A stretch of 64,000 bases of DNA, taken from Anomaloglossus baeobatrachus (taxonomy: Eukaryota; Chordata; Amphibia; Anura; Aromobatidae). Made by a program: the position numbers and the translations under genes. Positions within the stretch are counted from its first letter, which is position 1; each line of letters starts with the position of its first letter. Location: the NCBI RefSeq assembly GCF_048569485.1, contig NC_134355.1, positions 558,190,142-558,254,141 on the forward strand, in the 5' to 3' direction. Below the pieces are notes generated by a model. The model had not been told where the DNA came from. It saw nothing but the letters and a program-made list of their open reading frames with translations, and made no database searches. Positions 31,790 to 41,600 of the stretch are shown here, piece after piece.

Positions 31790-33481
31790 TTATTTATTAT
31801 TATAGCGCCATTTATTCCATGGCACTTTACATGTGAAAGGGGTGTACATAATAGGGACAAGTACAATAATCATAAACAATACAAGGCACAGACAGGTACA
31901 GGAGGACGGAGGTCCCTGCCTGCGAGGGCTCACAGTCTACAAGGGATGGGTGAGGATACAGTAGGTGAGGGTAGAGCTGGTCGTGCGTGCGGTGGTATTT
32001 CAGACTGAGGGTTACGGCAGGTTGTAGGCTCGTCGGAAGAGGTGGGTCTTCAGGTTCCTTTTGAAACTTGTCAAGGTAAACGAGAATCTGATATGTTGTG
32101 GCAGAGCATTCCAGAGTATGGGGGAGGAACGCGAGAAATTTTGGATGCGATGGTGGGAAGAGGAGATGAGAGGGGAGTAGAGAAGGAGATCTTGTGAGGA
32201 TCGAAGGTTAGGTGCAGGTAAGTACCGGGAGACTAGGTCATAGATGTAGGGAGGAGACAGGTTGTGGATGGCTTTGTAGGTCATGGTTAGGGTTTTGAAC
32301 TGGAGTCGTTGGGCAATAGGAAGCCAGTGAAGGGACTGGCAGAGAGGATAGGTCGGGGAGTAGCGGGGGGACAGGTGGATTAGTCGGGCAGCATAGTTTA
32401 GAATAGATTGTAGGAGTGTGAGACTGTTAGAAGGGAGCCCGCAGAGCAGGAGTTTGCAATAATACAGGCGGGAGATAATAAGGGCATGCACTAGGGTTTT
32501 TCCAGCTTCTTGGTAAAGGAATGCACGGATCCGGGAAATGTTTCTGAGTTGGTGGTGGAGAGGGCTTGGATGTGTGGCTTGAAAGAGAGAGCAGAGTCTA
32601 GAGTTACTCCCAGGCAGCGAGCATGTGGCACTGGGAAAAGTGAGCAGCCATTGACATTGATGGATGTGTCAGGTGGGGGGTGGTTGAGTGAGGCGGACGA
32701 AAGACAATGAATTCTATTTTGTCCATTTTCAGTTTTAGGAATCAAGCAGAGAAAAAGGATGAAATAGCAGACAGACATTGTGGGATTCTGGTTAGTAGGG
32801 AGGTGATGTCAGGTCCAGAGAGCTAGATCTGCGTATCATCAGCGTAGAGGTGATATTGAAAGCCATGGGACTCTATGAGTTGTCCGAGGCCGAAGGTGTA
32901 GATTGAGAACAGCAAGGGGTCCTAGAACTGAACCTTGAGGGACCCCGACAGATAGGGGGCAAGGTGAGGAAGTGGTGTGAGAGTGGGAGACGCTGAAAGT
33001 TCAGTCAAGTAGGGGGGAGATCCAGGATAGGGCCAAGTCTGTGATGCCCAGAGATGAGAGAATTTGAAGTAGAAGGAAATGGTCTACATTATCAAAGGCA
33101 GAGGACAGGTCCAGGAGAAGGAGGACAGAGTAGTGTCGCTTGGCTTTGGCGTTTAGTAGGTCATTGGTGACTTTAGTTAGAGCAGTTTCAGTGGAATGAT
33201 GCGGTCGGAAGTCAGATTGTAGACAGTCAAAGAGGGAGCAGGAAGAGAGGTATGAGGACAATTCAAGATGGACATGCTGTTCCAGTAGTTTTGAGGCATA
33301 GGGGAGAAGTGATATGGGGCAAAGAGGAAAGGTCAAGAGAGGGCTTTTTGAGGATGGGTGTAATGGAGGCATGTTTAAAGCATGAAGGGAATACACCAGT
33401 TGTTAGTGATAGGCTGGAGAGATGGGTTAGGGTTGGGATGAAGACTGAAGACTGGTGAGATTGGGGATGAGGTGGGATGGG
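31790..33481 (-). mobile_element. L2/CR1-type LINE, 5'-truncated, inserted in the Tc1
   Basis: The minus strand encodes LINE reverse transcriptase remnants. Upstream: [16 protein letters not shown] and [17 protein letters not shown] (33001-33396, carrying the first catalytic Asp region). Then the typical C-terminus: ALIISRLYYCKLLLCGLP, AARLIHL, LHWLPIAQRLQFKTL and FSRSSPILWNALP (32012-32491). The 3' end at 31790 carries a TTATTATT-type short-repeat tail. The 5-bp duplication AGTTA (31785-31789 and 33482-33486) marks the insertion. Several stops and frameshifts separate the pieces. Confidence 0.8.
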
Positions 33482-33950
33482 AGTTAATACTTTGTAGTGC
33501 CACCTTTTGCTATGATTACAGCTGCAAGTCACTTGGGGTATGTGTCTATCAGTTTTGCACATTGAGAGACTGAAATTCTTGCCCATTCTTCCTTTGCAAA
33601 TAGCTCGAGCTGAGTTAGGTTGGATGGAGAGCGTTTGTGAACAGCAGTTTTCAGTTCTTTCCACAGATTCTCGATTGATTTCAGGTCTGGACTTTGACTT
33701 GGCCATTCTAACACCTGGATATGTTTATTTGTGAACCATTCCATTGTAGATTTTGCTTTATGTTTTGGGATCATTGTCTTGTTGGAAGACAAATCTCTGT
33801 CCCAGTCTCAGGTCTTTTGCAGACTCCAACAGGTTTTCTTCAAGAATGGTCCTGTATATAGTCCATCCATTTTCCCAACAATTTTAACAATCTTTCCTGT
33901 CCCTGCTGAAGAAAAGCAGGCCCAAACCATGATGCTGCCACTATCATGTT

Positions 33951-34506
33951 GTTGTTTTTTTATAACTGTTTATTTATTTGCAAAGATTTTCCATTTTAGA
34001 ACATAAAAGTGAAAATTTCAAAAGTTTTCAACAAGAATTGACTAGACTTTTAGACAGGGGAGACTCATGGAAAGATAGGATAGGAAAGAGCATGGGGGGG
34101 GGTGTTTGACACATTTTGCAAATAATACGTCTGATCGGCATATCAAGGCATGTACACTTTTGTTTTTCCTCTGGCGGTTAAGTACGATTGTTCACAAAAA
34201 AGATCCCAAGGCGACCATATCCTTTGATATTTTTCCAGTTGGTTGTTGATCCATGCGGTGAGGTACTCCATCGGCTTTGTCTATTGAATTCTCAACTCCA
34301 GATCCTGGAGAGTAAGAGGAAGGGTCTTTTTCCAAAACGACGATATTAGACATTTCGCTGAGGTCTAAATGTGAAGGAGCAGTCTGGCCGAGTCCCTCGA
34401 AACCCCCACAGGTGGAACATTAAGTAGATAATTGAACAGGTCCAGAGCGACCTCATATCCAAGAACTCCACGGATCAACCTCCCCACCTCTCTCCAAAAC
34501 GGAGGT
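33951..34506 (-). mobile_element. second LINE 3' fragment in the Tc1
   Basis: 556 bp flanked by an imperfect 12-bp duplication (CACTATCATGTT at 33939-33950, CACTACCATGTT at 34507-34518). A T-rich start on the plus strand matches a poly(A) tail of a minus-strand LINE copy. Family not determined; an L1/Tx1-type ORF2 end is possible. Confidence 0.5.
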
Positions 34507-35304
34507 CACTACCATGTTTGACAGTGGGGATAGTGTGTTCAGGGTGATGAGCTGTGTTGCTTTTACGCCAAACATATCGTTTGGCATTGTACCCAATGAT
34601 TTTGATTTCATCTGGCCAGAGCATCTTCTTCCACGTTTGGTGTGTCTCCCAGGTGGCTTGCGGCAAACTTTAAACAACACTTTTTATGGATATCTTTGAG
34701 AAATGGCTTTCTCCTTGCCACTCTTCCATAAAGGCCAGATTTGTGCAGTGTACGACTGATTGGTGTCCAATGTCAGACTCTCTCACTTCAGCTGTAGATC
34801 TCTGCAGCTCATGCAGAGTAATCATGGGCCTCTTGGCTGCATCTCTGATCAGTCTTCTCCTTGTTTGAAATGAAAGTTTGGATGGACGCCCAGGTCTTGG
34901 TAGATTTGCAGTGGTATGATACTCCTTCCTTTTCAATATGATCGCTTGAACAGTGCTCCTTGGGATGTTTAAAGCTTTGGAAATCTTTTTCTATCCAAAT
35001 GTGGCTTTAAACTTCTCCACAACAGTATCACGGACCTGCCTGTTGTGTTCCTTGGTCTTCATGATGCTCTCTGTGCTTTAAACAGAACACTGAGACTATC
35101 ACAGAACAGGTGCATTTATACAGAGACTAGATTACACACAGGTGGATTATATTTATCATCATCAGTCATTTAGGACAACATTGGATCATTCAGAGATCCT
35201 CAATGATCTTCTGGAGTGAGTTTGCTGCACGGAAAGTAAAGGGAACGAATAATATTGCACGCCCCAATTTTCAGTTATTTTTTTTTAAAAAAGTTTAAAA
35301 TAAG

Positions 35305-36405
35305 TGTGGCGCCCCTGACCTGGTCAGGCACCACTGAGTACTGCACCCATGCTGGGGCAGTACAATACAGGTAATCCAGAAGGCTTACCGGGGTGTGGTT
35401 ACACAGGCGCATAGTAACCAGGTCTCCCACATTGACCTTTGAAGGGACCCCTGGGGAATCCAGGAGGGGGCGAGTGCTCCATCTCCACTCAAGGGGTGTG
35501 GTAGAGAGCCTGGTTGCTAAGTTGCGGAGGCAGGCATAGAGGGGAGGGAGTAGTGAGCGAGTCTGAAGTGAAGCTCAGGGAGAGCAGTCGCAAGGAGGAA
35601 ACCTGGAGGCTGTCGCTAGTCAGACATCGCAGGTGCAGTGGTTACTGACGGAGGAGAACGGTCACCTGGTAGTGCCGCCCGAAATCTACCCACGGCTGGA
35701 GTGCAAAGGTGTGGCTGAGTACGGGGATTGCCAGGAGAGGACCAGGCCACACGGTGTTACAGGTCCTCAGCGCAGGGTCCCATTCAGTTGGCCTGCCAAA
35801 CCTGCAGGTGGGGGTACTTCATACCCTCCACCATAACACCACAGAGTCCGGAGCCACGTAGCAACGAGAGGGCCCATACTTCACAAGATGCAAGCAGCCG
35901 GAGTGACCTGGTCCAGGCTACAAGCAGACGGGCCAAAAAAAGGGGAGAACAGGCAGAGGCAACTTCCCTGGGTGACCCCGTAGGACTACAAGTCTGGGAC
36001 ACCACAAAAACACAAGGGCTAGGAAGGCGAGTCAGTAGCCACCCTCACAAGTAATTCCTGGTTCCACCTGTTCATCACAGCTACGCCCGGGTTACTCACC
36101 CTGCCACCTGATGTGAGTAAAAACCTGAAAGACATTCTTGCTCTGCGTGAGTCATTTTGCGACCTGTGGTGCTACACACCTTCACCGGGCCCTGGGGCTA
36201 GCCTCACTCTCGGGAGGCCACCACATCTAACTGCACCCACCATCGGCCCCAGGCGTCCCCTAATCTACAGTGGCGGTCGCCCTGACCGCAATACCGAGAG
36301 TGGTGTCACGAATCCAACAGAAATCAACCTACCTGTGACCAGATCTCCAAGCCTGTGGCAACCCTGCGACGACCTGCACTTGAAGGTAATGCGCGGGGCA
36401 GCACA
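35305..36405. mobile_element. solo-LTR-like fossil, copy 2, inserted in the Tc1
   Basis: 1101 bp, TGTGGCGCCCCTGA to GGCAGCACA, flanked by the 4-bp repeat TAAG (35301-35304 and 36406-36409). The Tc1 sequence resumes cleanly on both sides. Same family as 19944-21038. No internal region; looks like a solo LTR and younger than copy 1. Confidence 0.7.
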
Positions 36406-36637
36406 TAAGCAATAAATTTCGTTCAAATTCACAATTGTGTCCCACTTGTTGATTCTTCATCATAACATTAAATTTTTTATCTTTATGTTTGAAGCCTGAA
36501 ATGTGGTAAAAGCTTGAAAAATTCAAGAAAGCCGAATACTTTTGCAAGGCACTGTACATGTACTTGGCAAAATGTATTTATTTTATGCCATAAATTTAGT
36601 TTTTGTATATATTATTCTCACTTCACTTCCTCAACTA

Positions 36638-37153
36638 AGGCTGCTTTCACACCTCCGGTTTTAGCAGAGCCGGACAATCCGGCTCTAAAACCTATGCAAC
36701 GGATGCGGCGACAAAACCGCATCCTTTGTATACGTTTTTGACATGCGGCCCGTCCGTTTTTTGACGCTTGCGGCAGGCTATTGAGCATGCGCAGTGGAAA
36801 AAAACCGCATGCGGCGGACGGATGCGGTGTTTGCCGCAGGACGCCGCATGCGGCGTCCATAGGCATGCATTGCAAATCGTGCCGCATCGACCGGATGCGG
36901 CACGATGCGTTTTTTTTTTTTTGCCGGACAAAAAACCGTGCCAGGCAACGTTCCATCCGGCCGCCGCATCGGCTAAATCTGCCGCATGCGGCAAAAACCG
37001 GACCGAACGCAAGCCCATGCGGCACAATATGGCACTGATGTAAGTCTATGCAAATAAAAACGCAACCAGCGGCAAAAAAAAAAATGGTTGCGTTTTTTCT
37101 GCAAAGAGCCAGATTGTGCCGCACAGGAAAAACCGGATGTGTGAAAGCAGCCT
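36638..37153. mobile_element. PIF/Harbinger-like MITE, TIR GGCTGCTTTCACAC
   Basis: Ends AAGGCTGCTTTCACAC and GTGTGAAAGCAGCCTT, with long GCCGCATGCGGC-rich imperfect arms. Its right terminal TTA served as the target of the next MITE. Confidence 0.75.
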
Positions 37154-37155
37154 TA

Positions 37156-37735
37156 GGCGGGCTTTGCACGTTGCGACATCGGTAACAATGTGTTACCGAT
37201 GCTGCAGCGATTGTCCCCGCCCCCGTCGCACATGCGATATCTAGTGAAAGCTGCCGTAGCAATTATCGCTACGGCAGCTTCACACGCACATACCTGCCGT
37301 GCGACGTCCCTCTGGCCGGCGATCCGCCTCCTTCCTTAGGGGGGAGGGCCGTGCTGCGTCACAGCGACGTCACACGGCAGGCGGCCAATTGAAGCGGAGG
37401 GGCGGAGATGAGTAGGATGTAAACATCCCGCCCAACTCCGTCCTTCTCATTGCAGCCGGGCGGCAGGTAAGGTGATGTTCCTCGCTCCTGCGGCTTCATA
37501 CACAGCGATGTGTGCTGCCGCAGGAGCGAGGAGCAACATCGTACCTGTCGCACCATCGGCATTATGGAAATGTCGGAGGCTGCAGCGATGATACGATAAC
37601 GACGCTTTTGCGCTCGTTCATCGTATCAAAAAGGTTTTACACGTTGCGATATCGACTGCGACGCTGGATGTGCGTCACTTTCGATTTGACCCCATCGACA
37701 TCGCACGTGCAATGTCGCAACGTGCAAAGCCGCCC
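37156..37735. mobile_element. PIF/Harbinger-like MITE, TIR GGCGGGCTTTGCACG
   Basis: Ends GGCGGGCTTTGCACGTTGCG and the complement of GGGCGGCTTTGCACGTTGCG, flanked by TTA (37153-37155 and 37736-37738). Inner palindromes such as TCGCTCCTGCGGC facing GCCGCAGGAGCGA. Related in its core to 23026-23579. Confidence 0.8.
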
Positions 37736-37739
37736 TTAG

Positions 37740-37848
37740 ACTATTTAGTGCTGACGCATCACACACTAATTGGATTATAAAAATATTTTGTAATGAAACA
37801 AAATATGTTAAAAGCTAAGGGGGGTGAATACTTTTGCAAGGCACTGCA
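37740..37848. mobile_element. Tc1-like terminal relic
   Basis: GGTGAATACTTTTGCAAGGC then ACTG (37827-37848), the same type of terminus as the Tc1 at 31574-36554. One-ended. Confidence 0.6.
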
Positions 37849-38160
37849 AACACAGTATGAACCCTCACAGCCCCCTATATACAGTATGATCCTGTTCCTG
37901 AGAGGGATCCTGTTGCTCGTTCAAATCCGGAGAAGACATTAAAATGGCCACTGACCAGTTATCGGTGTGGCCCCTCTACGCTCTGCTCGGGGGTATGGAA
38001 GTTACTGAAGATTTTTATTTGCCCATAAAAAATGGCTGTGAAAATTTTGGGAGGTTGTAAGAGAAAATAATCAGGTCAGCAGCTCCAGTAATAATTCATA
38101 AAGGAAGAATTGTGTTATCCTGTACAAGGAGCGCGGCTCAGCTGTGAGAGTCACCACACC
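37849..38160. other. apparently unique sequence upstream of IWS1
   Basis: About 300 bp without recognised repeats or coding frames. Confidence 0.5.
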
Positions 38161-38230
38161 GCACACTACACACTACACACTACACACTACACACTACACA
38201 CTACACACTACACACTACACACTACACACT
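38161..38230. repeat. heptamer microsatellite (CACACTA)n
   Basis: About ten perfect copies of a 7-bp unit, roughly 300 bp upstream of the IWS1 start codon. Confidence 0.95.
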
Positions 38231-38299
38231 GCCGCTCCGGCACTGTTACACACACTGCACACGAAGGGGCCGGGCTTTCACTTCATACTTCCGCTGATT

Positions 38300-38531
38300 A
38301 GTTTTCCCGCCCTTCTTTAGATCACATGGTTACGTCGTGACGTACGCACCGCCCCTTCCAGGTACAGGCTTCGCTCACGTACTGTCCCTAAGGCGCATGC
38401 GTATCCCGGTTTGCGTGAGGCCTAAAGATTTTTTTCTTCCACAATTTACGTTAAACGGAAATCTGAGGGATATTGAAACTCCCTTTGGTTAACGGAGCAG
38501 TCCAGGGAACCAGGCTTGTGAAAGACAAGCC
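38300..38531 (+). promoter_or_regulatory. IWS1: IWS1 promoter and 5' leader
   Basis: A short CpG-containing stretch right before exon 1. It holds an E2F-like TTCCCGCC (38304-38311), a CRE-type TGACGT (38338-38343), an Sp1-like CCGCCCC (about 38350) and a near-perfect NRF1 site GCGCATGCGT (38393-38402). No TATA box was seen. The combination is typical of TATA-less housekeeping promoters. Sites are by motif only. Confidence 0.6.
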
Positions 38532-38565
38532 ATGGAGGCGGACTACTACAGCCCAGAGCACTCCG
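38532..38565 (+). CDS. IWS1: IWS1 exon 1 (start codon, residues 1-11)
   Basis: ATG lies in a good Kozak context (GCCATGG) and encodes MEADYYSPEHS plus one base. A GTAAGC donor follows at 38566. Joined to exon 2 it gives a Met-acidic-YYS start, then DDGGATPVQDERDSGSD, which I recognise as the start of vertebrate IWS1. IWS1 (yeast Spn1) is a nuclear transcription elongation factor that binds SPT6 on RNA polymerase II and helps couple elongation to histone methylation, splicing and mRNA export. The following intron is about 17.4 kb (38566-55970) and full of repeats. Confidence 0.85.
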
Positions 38566-38624
38566 GTAAGCGGACATAAGTGAGTGAAGTGTCCTACACC
38601 TGAGCAGCCTGGTGCTACGGGAAG

Positions 38625-41600
38625 TGCGTGACCCCTCACTACCGGGCTCTGGTGCTGTGTGTGATGCCATACTGCCGAGCTTCTCCTCGCACTCTGGTTC
38701 CCCAGCGTATGTGATTGTGACCCCACACCCGCACTACCGAGCTCTAGTGCCCCGGTGGTATGTGTGTGACACCCGGACTGCTAGACTCTGGTACCCCTAG
38801 AGGTGTGTGTGTGTGTGTGTGTGACACCCCCCCCCCCCCCCCACACACACACAGCCAGACTCTGGTGCCCCTGGGGGGTGTATGTGTGTGTGACCCCACA
38901 CTGCCGCTCTCTGGTGCCTCGAGGCTGTGTGTGACCCCGCACTGCCGCTCTCTGGTGCCTCGAGGCTGTGTGTGACCCCGCACTGCCGCTCTCTGGTGCC
39001 TCGAGGCTGTGTGTGACCCCGCACTGCCGCTCTCTGGTGCCTCGAGGCTGTGTGTGACCCCGCACTGCCGCTCTCTGGTGCCTCGAGGCTGTGTGTGACC
39101 CCGCACTGCCGCTCTCTGGTGCCTCGAGGCTGTGTGTGACCCCGCACTGCCGCTCTCTGGTGCCTCGAGGCTGTGTGTGACCCCGCACTGCTGGACTCTT
39201 GGTTCGTGTCCTTGTGATGCCGCACTGTCGGACTCTGGGATCCTGGGGTGTGTGTATGACAGCCCTCACTGCCAGACTCTGGGTTCCTGGCAGTGAAGTA
39301 TGTGTGTCAGCCCTCTCTGCCAGACTCTGATTCCCCCCCCTGGGGTGTGTGACATCCCCCACTGCCCTACTCTGGTACCCCTGGGTGTGACATCCCCCAG
39401 TGCCCTACTCTGGTACCCCTGGGTGTGACATCCCCCAGTGCCCTACTCTGGTACCCCTGGGTGTGAAACATCCCCCAGTGCCCTACTCTGGTACCCCTGG
39501 GTGTGAAACATCCCCCAGTGCCCTACTCTGGTACCCCTGGGTGTGAAACATCCCCCAGTGCCCTACTCTGGTACCCCTGGGTGTGAAACATCCCCCAGTG
39601 CCCTACTCTGGTACCCCTGGGTGTGAAACATCCCCCAGTGCCCTACTCTGGTACCCCTGGGTGTGAAACATCCCCCAGTGCCCTACTCTGGTACCCCTGG
39701 GTGTGAAACATCCCCCAGTGCCCTACTCTGGTACCCCTGGGTGTGAAACATCCCCCAGTGCCCTACTCTGGTACCCCTGGGTGTGAAACATCCCCCAGTG
39801 CCCTACTCTGGTACCCCTGGGTGTGAAACATCCCCCAGTGCCCTACTCTGGTACCCCTGGGTGTGAAACATCCCCCAGTGCCCTACTCTGGTACCCCTGG
39901 GTGTGAAACATCCCCCAGTGCCCTACTCTGGTACCCCTGGGTGTGAAACATCCCCCAGTGCCCTACTCTGGTACCCCTGGGTGTGAAACATCCCCCAGTG
40001 CCCTACTCTGGTACCCCTGGGTGTGAAACATCCCCCAGTGCCCTACTCTGGTACCCCTGGGTGTGAAACATCCCCCAGTGCCCTACTCTGGTACCCCTGG
40101 GTGTGAAACATCCCCCAGTGCCCTACTCTGGTACCCCTGGGTGTGAAACATCCCCCAGTGCCCTACTCTGGTACCCCTGGGTGTGAAACATCCCCCAGTG
40201 CCCTACTCTGGTACCCCTGGGTGTGAAACATCCCCCAGTGCCCTACTCTGGTACCCCTGGGTGTGAAACATCCCCCAGTGCCCTACTCTGGTACCCCTGG
40301 GTGTGAAACATCCCCCAGTGCCCTACTCTGGTACCCCTGGGTGTGAAACATCCCCCAGTGCCCTACTCTGGTACCCCTGGGTGTGAAACATCCCCCAGTG
40401 CCCTACTCTGGTACCCCTGGGTGTGAAACATCCCCCAGTGCCCTACTCTGGTACCCCTGGGTGTGAAACATCCCCCAGTGCCCTACTCTGGTACCCCTGG
40501 GTGTGAAACATCCCCCAGTGCCCTACTCTGGTACCCCTGGGTGTGAAACATCCCCCAGTGCCCTACTCTGGTACCCCTGGGTGTGAAACATCCCCCAGTG
40601 CCCTACTCTGGTACCCCTGGGTGTGAAACATCCCCCAGTGCCCTACTCTGGTACCCCTGGGTGTGAAACATCCCCCAGTGCCCTACTCTGGTACCCCTGG
40701 GTGTGAAACATCCCCCAGTGCCCTACTCTGGTACCCCTGGGTGTGAAACATCCCCCAGTGCCCTACTCTGGTACCCCTGGGTGTGAAACATCCCCCAGTG
40801 CCCTACTCTGGTACCCCTGGGTGTGAAACATCCCCCAGTGCCCTACTCTGGTACCCCTGGGTGTGAAACATCCCCCAGTGCCCTACTCTGGTACCCCTGG
40901 GTGTGAAACATCCCCCAGTGCCCTACTCTGGTACCCCTGGGTGTGAAACATCCCCCAGTGCCCTACTCTGGTACCCCTGGGTGTGAAACATCCCCCAGTG
41001 CCCTACTCTGGTACCCCTGGGTGTGAAACATCCCCCAGTGCCCTACTCTGGTACCCCTGGGTGTGAAACATCCCCCAGTGCCCTACTCTGGTACCCCTGG
41101 GTGTGAAACATCCCCCAGTGCCCTACTCTGGTACCCCTGGGTGTGAAACATCCCCCAGTGCCCTACTCTGGTACCCCTGGGTGTGAAACATCCCCCAGTG
41201 CCCTACTCTGGTACCCCTGGGTGTGAAACATCCCCCAGTGCCCTACTCTGGTACCCCTGGGTGCGAAACATCCCCCAGTGCCCTACTCTGGTACCCCTGG
41301 GTGCGAAACATCCCCCAGTGCCCTACTCTGGTACCCCTGGGTGCGAAACATCCCCCAGTGCCCTACTCTGGTACCCCTGGGTGCGAAACATCCCCCAGTG
41401 CCCTACTCTGGTACCCCTGGGTGCGAAACATCCCCCAGTGCCCTACTCTGGTACCCCTGGGTGCGAAACATCCCCCAGTGCCCTACTCTGGTACCCCTGG
41501 GTGCGAAACATCCCCCAGTGCCCTACTCTGGTACCCCTGGGTGCGAAACATCCCCCAGTGCCCTACTCTGGTACCCCTGGGTGCGAAACATCCCCCAGTG

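Larger units (their letters stand above)
31574..36554 (-). mobile_element. Tc1-like transposon split by three later insertions
   Basis: Terminal repeats CAGTGCCTTGCGAAAGTATT and the complement ending AAGGCACTG, each edged by TA (31572-31573 and 36555-36556). Its own sequence is what remains after removing the LINE at 31790-33481, the LINE piece at 33951-34506 and the LTR at 35305-36405. The minus-strand transposase is recognisable at 34453-35060 (LPRPGRPSK hook, paired [19 protein letters not shown]) and 33529-33792 (WPSQSPDLKSIENLWKELK). It is dead through several frameshifts as well as the insertions. Confidence 0.85.

Noticed and set aside
36618-37262. 214-codon minus-strand frame
   Set aside because: Runs through both arms of a MITE rich in GCCGCATGCGGC; no domain seen.
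38781-39362. 193-codon minus-strand frame rich in SGSAGSHTASRHQRA
   Set aside because: Antisense reading of the 41-bp VNTR block.
39461-41260. CRISPR array
   Set aside because: Regular 40-bp periodicity without variable spacers, in a vertebrate intron.
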